A DNA stretch of 64,000 bases, taken from Acridotheres tristis. Lineage: Eukaryota; Chordata; Aves; Passeriformes; Sturnidae. The stretch spans positions 86,386,347 through 86,450,346 of the forward strand of contig CM072887.1 in NCBI GenBank assembly GCA_037013685.1, read 5' to 3'. Position numbers and translations under genes: made by a program. Below are positions 61,667-64,000 of the stretch, piece by piece. The stretch's first letter is position 1, and each line of letters opens with the position of its first letter. A model generated the notes under the pieces. The model was not told the DNA's origin. It worked only from the letters and a program-made list of their open reading frames with translations, and did not search any database.

Positions 61667-63720
61667 CCTTCCTTCCTTCCTGCCTGTGAAAATCCTCCCA
61701 ATTTTTTCGAAGGCATAATGATTGTGTCAATTTCAATACGTACAGGTTTAGGAAAGTTATGAGAAAGCTGTAGCTCTAAGCTTTTTAGATTCTTCTGAAA
61801 AAACTTTGCAAACTTCATTGTTGCTTTAAGCTTTTGCTTTACTCTTGTCTGATCAGGTGTATCACACATACTTTTCTCATAGAATAAATATGCTTCTGTC
61901 ACTGACTTTGGAGGAACTCAGAAAATCTTGCCATGTCTTGGAACACTTTTAACCTTATACTGGCCTTCTGTGCCTAGAAGGGGAATCAACATAGAGTAGT
62001 GCTTGTCTGAGAAAAAGAAAGAATTTCAGAGCACTTCTGTCCATGCTGTTTGTGTTGGAGTCTTCACTGCAATGCAGGTCAGACTCCTCTTTGCTGTTTT
62101 TGTAATGACTTTTGCTTCAGGCTTCTTATGCTTGACTAGATCAACCTGCTATATGGATCACTGGAAAAAAAATTATCTTCTAAATTACACCGAGTCAGTA
62201 GCGAAGAGGTGGGGATTTGGCACCTCCTCATCTAAGCAGATAGGGAGTCTTTCCTCATTACCTCTCTGGATTACATTTGGAAGCTCAGGAACTTGTTGAA
62301 GATGACTCCTGTGCTCCATCTACCAAAAGTGTTCATGCATCATTAGAAATATCCACAGGGTAAAGGGAGTTATTTATGATTGGAAATTTGAACCATTGGA
62401 CTGGATATAGTAAAGAAAACTTGCCTATGGCACTGCAACTAATCTGCTTGGAGAAGACATGCTAGGTGTGGCCTGATAAGGCAGCAAGGAAAATCAGTCA
62501 GAAATTTCATCTACTCTATGTCTTTATTTAACAATCTATGCCAATTTTGTTTAGCTTATTACAAAAAGCTTAGAGAGATTCAAGATGTGGTAAGTGATGA
62601 CCTCTGGACTATGATACAGCAGGACAAGTCCCTCACTGCTCTTATCAGAGTTGCAGGAAATGATCTGGCAACCAGATTCTTTCAAAGGGCCCTGGCAAAG
62701 CTCGTAGGAGCCACACATTTGATAGTCTCCTATGTACTACATTATCTCTTCCTTTACCCACACTGGATTGTTGGACTAAATGTAAATCAGTACATAAATA
62801 CATCCAAGAACAGCTCTTGAATCTTCAGGCTGATTGGAGCTGCTTGACTCATGCTCTTATGTCTAATAGCTTGTGCCTTTCAAAATGGGGTTGACATATT
62901 TAAACCATTTATCAGAAATGATCCCTGTCCTGTTCTGAGCCCTGAATGCCACCTGGCACATGAGCATGTACAAAACACAGTCCACTATGGGCAAAGAAGG
63001 ATGATGGGCCACGAGTGCACTACTAAGGGGTCTCCCAAACTAATTTGGGTGTGGCTTCAATCTATTCATCTGCTGTGCACATGGAAGTTTCCATACCATT
63101 GTTGGAACACCTGTTATGGTTTAAATCCCCCTTATTTAAAAGATTAGAAGAGCAGCTATGACAATATATAAATCTATTTGTATAGTCTTCACCCAGTGGT
63201 CTTTCAGTGGTTGAGGTAGAAATGCTAAATGTGTATATTAGAGGGCATCAGAGGCAGCGCCTTCAGCTTTACTTTGTCCAGTTCCTACCCCCACGAGGTG
63301 ATGAGCACTTCATTCAGTGGCTCAGCCTCAAGGATGTTTGCTTGAAACACTAGGACAAATAATAAATGACATTTGTGAAATCCACTTCAATTACCTGACT
63401 CAAGTAAATGTGCAAAATTGCAGCAAGAAGGAATACTCATTATATTTTGTACTGCAATATGTGTTGCTTTATGTATTGACCGCTTTTAACTGATATGGTT
63501 GGTTTTTTATAGCCAAGCCTCTTTTTTTACAGCTACAGATACAGTCCCAGTAACACAAACTATGGAACAAGCCTCTGACTTTTTCCTTCTAGGTAGGAGG
63601 TATGGACTGGATTATTACCCCAAGAAGTGTGTAAGAAATACACAGGCTTGTGGGAATAAATCTGTTTTCCAGGTTTACTGTGGTTTGCTCTAATGAAAAC
63701 CTATCCAGATTACTTGTAAC
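61667..63720. other. Unassigned region with a cluster of broken open frames
   Basis: Right of the LTR lie several open frames of 60-115 codons: minus strand 61902-61558, which runs into the LTR, and plus strand 62003-62299, 62518-62820, 62851-63147 and 63499-63693. Frames of this length in a row are more than in neighbouring AT-rich DNA. The plus-strand ones contain Cys, Trp and NxT/S sites and a hydrophobic stretch near 62080-62140, as a decayed viral glycoprotein or an old gene relic might. I recognise no definite family motif and cannot assign it. Confidence 0.25.
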
Positions 63721-64000
63721 TTGTATAAATGCCATGCATTTGTCAGCTATGTGTTACCATTCTCCAATGGACTGAAAATCCCATTATGTCTGCTCTGTAG
63801 AAACTCTTCCAAACAGTAGGAACTGAGAAAGGCACTTAGAGTGACCTGGTAATCCTTTCTGTCAAAAAGTAATTTTCAGCAATATTTTGCTGCACATCTT
63901 TGAAAACACTTTAACAGTGACATCAATGTATTTTTTAGAACAATAGAAAATTCTTACTTAATTACTCTGCAAAATTTTCTAACTTTTATCATTATTATTT

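Overview
This window is vertebrate nuclear DNA, most likely from a bird. It is AT-rich with one sharp CpG island and a few percent of recognisable CR1 LINE copies, whose 3' ends carry the avian-type 'ATTCTGTGATT' repeats. It also holds one solo LTR and a decayed alpharetrovirus-like env with its 3' LTR. There are no bacterial features. Most open frames are chance frames or fall in repeats or CpG-rich DNA.

The only gene I can name lies at the left edge on the minus strand. Bases 26 to 1 encode MARMNRPAP, the N-terminus of the PRL phosphatase PTP4A1 (PTP4A3 shares these residues; PTP4A2 starts at the second Met). The start-codon exon runs from a splice acceptor at 472/471 leftward out of the window. 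An approximately 5.9 kb intron (472-6398) joins it to a first exon in the CpG island (about 5470-7470), which ends in a GTGAGT donor at 6398. Splicing these exons creates an upstream ORF of 44 codons (6437-6399 joined to 471-376) in the PTP4A1 leader. It probably corresponds to the conserved uORF reported to control PRL-1/PRL-2 translation in response to magnesium. A further upstream ORF (6568-6434) ends in an ATGA overlap with its start codon.

From about 7.5 kb to 42 kb the window is AT-rich and gene-poor, with CR1 fragments at 31.4-32.0, 33.7-33.9 and 37.9-38.3 kb. A well-formed candidate exon of unknown gene lies at 42304 on the plus strand, followed by an AATAAA. At 43.3-44.6 kb a CR1 copy is split by a 541 bp solo LTR. 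At 49.5 kb a small GC-rich patch carries two adjacent RFX/X-box-like motifs. At 52.5-53.6 kb two CR1 copies lie tail to tail.

The right end (60.0-61.7 kb) holds the broken env and LTR. It is followed by about 2 kb of broken frames on both strands that I cannot assign. No exon of LGSN, the expected mammalian-synteny neighbour, was recognised by eye, so the window is mainly the upstream intergenic and regulatory territory of PTP4A1.
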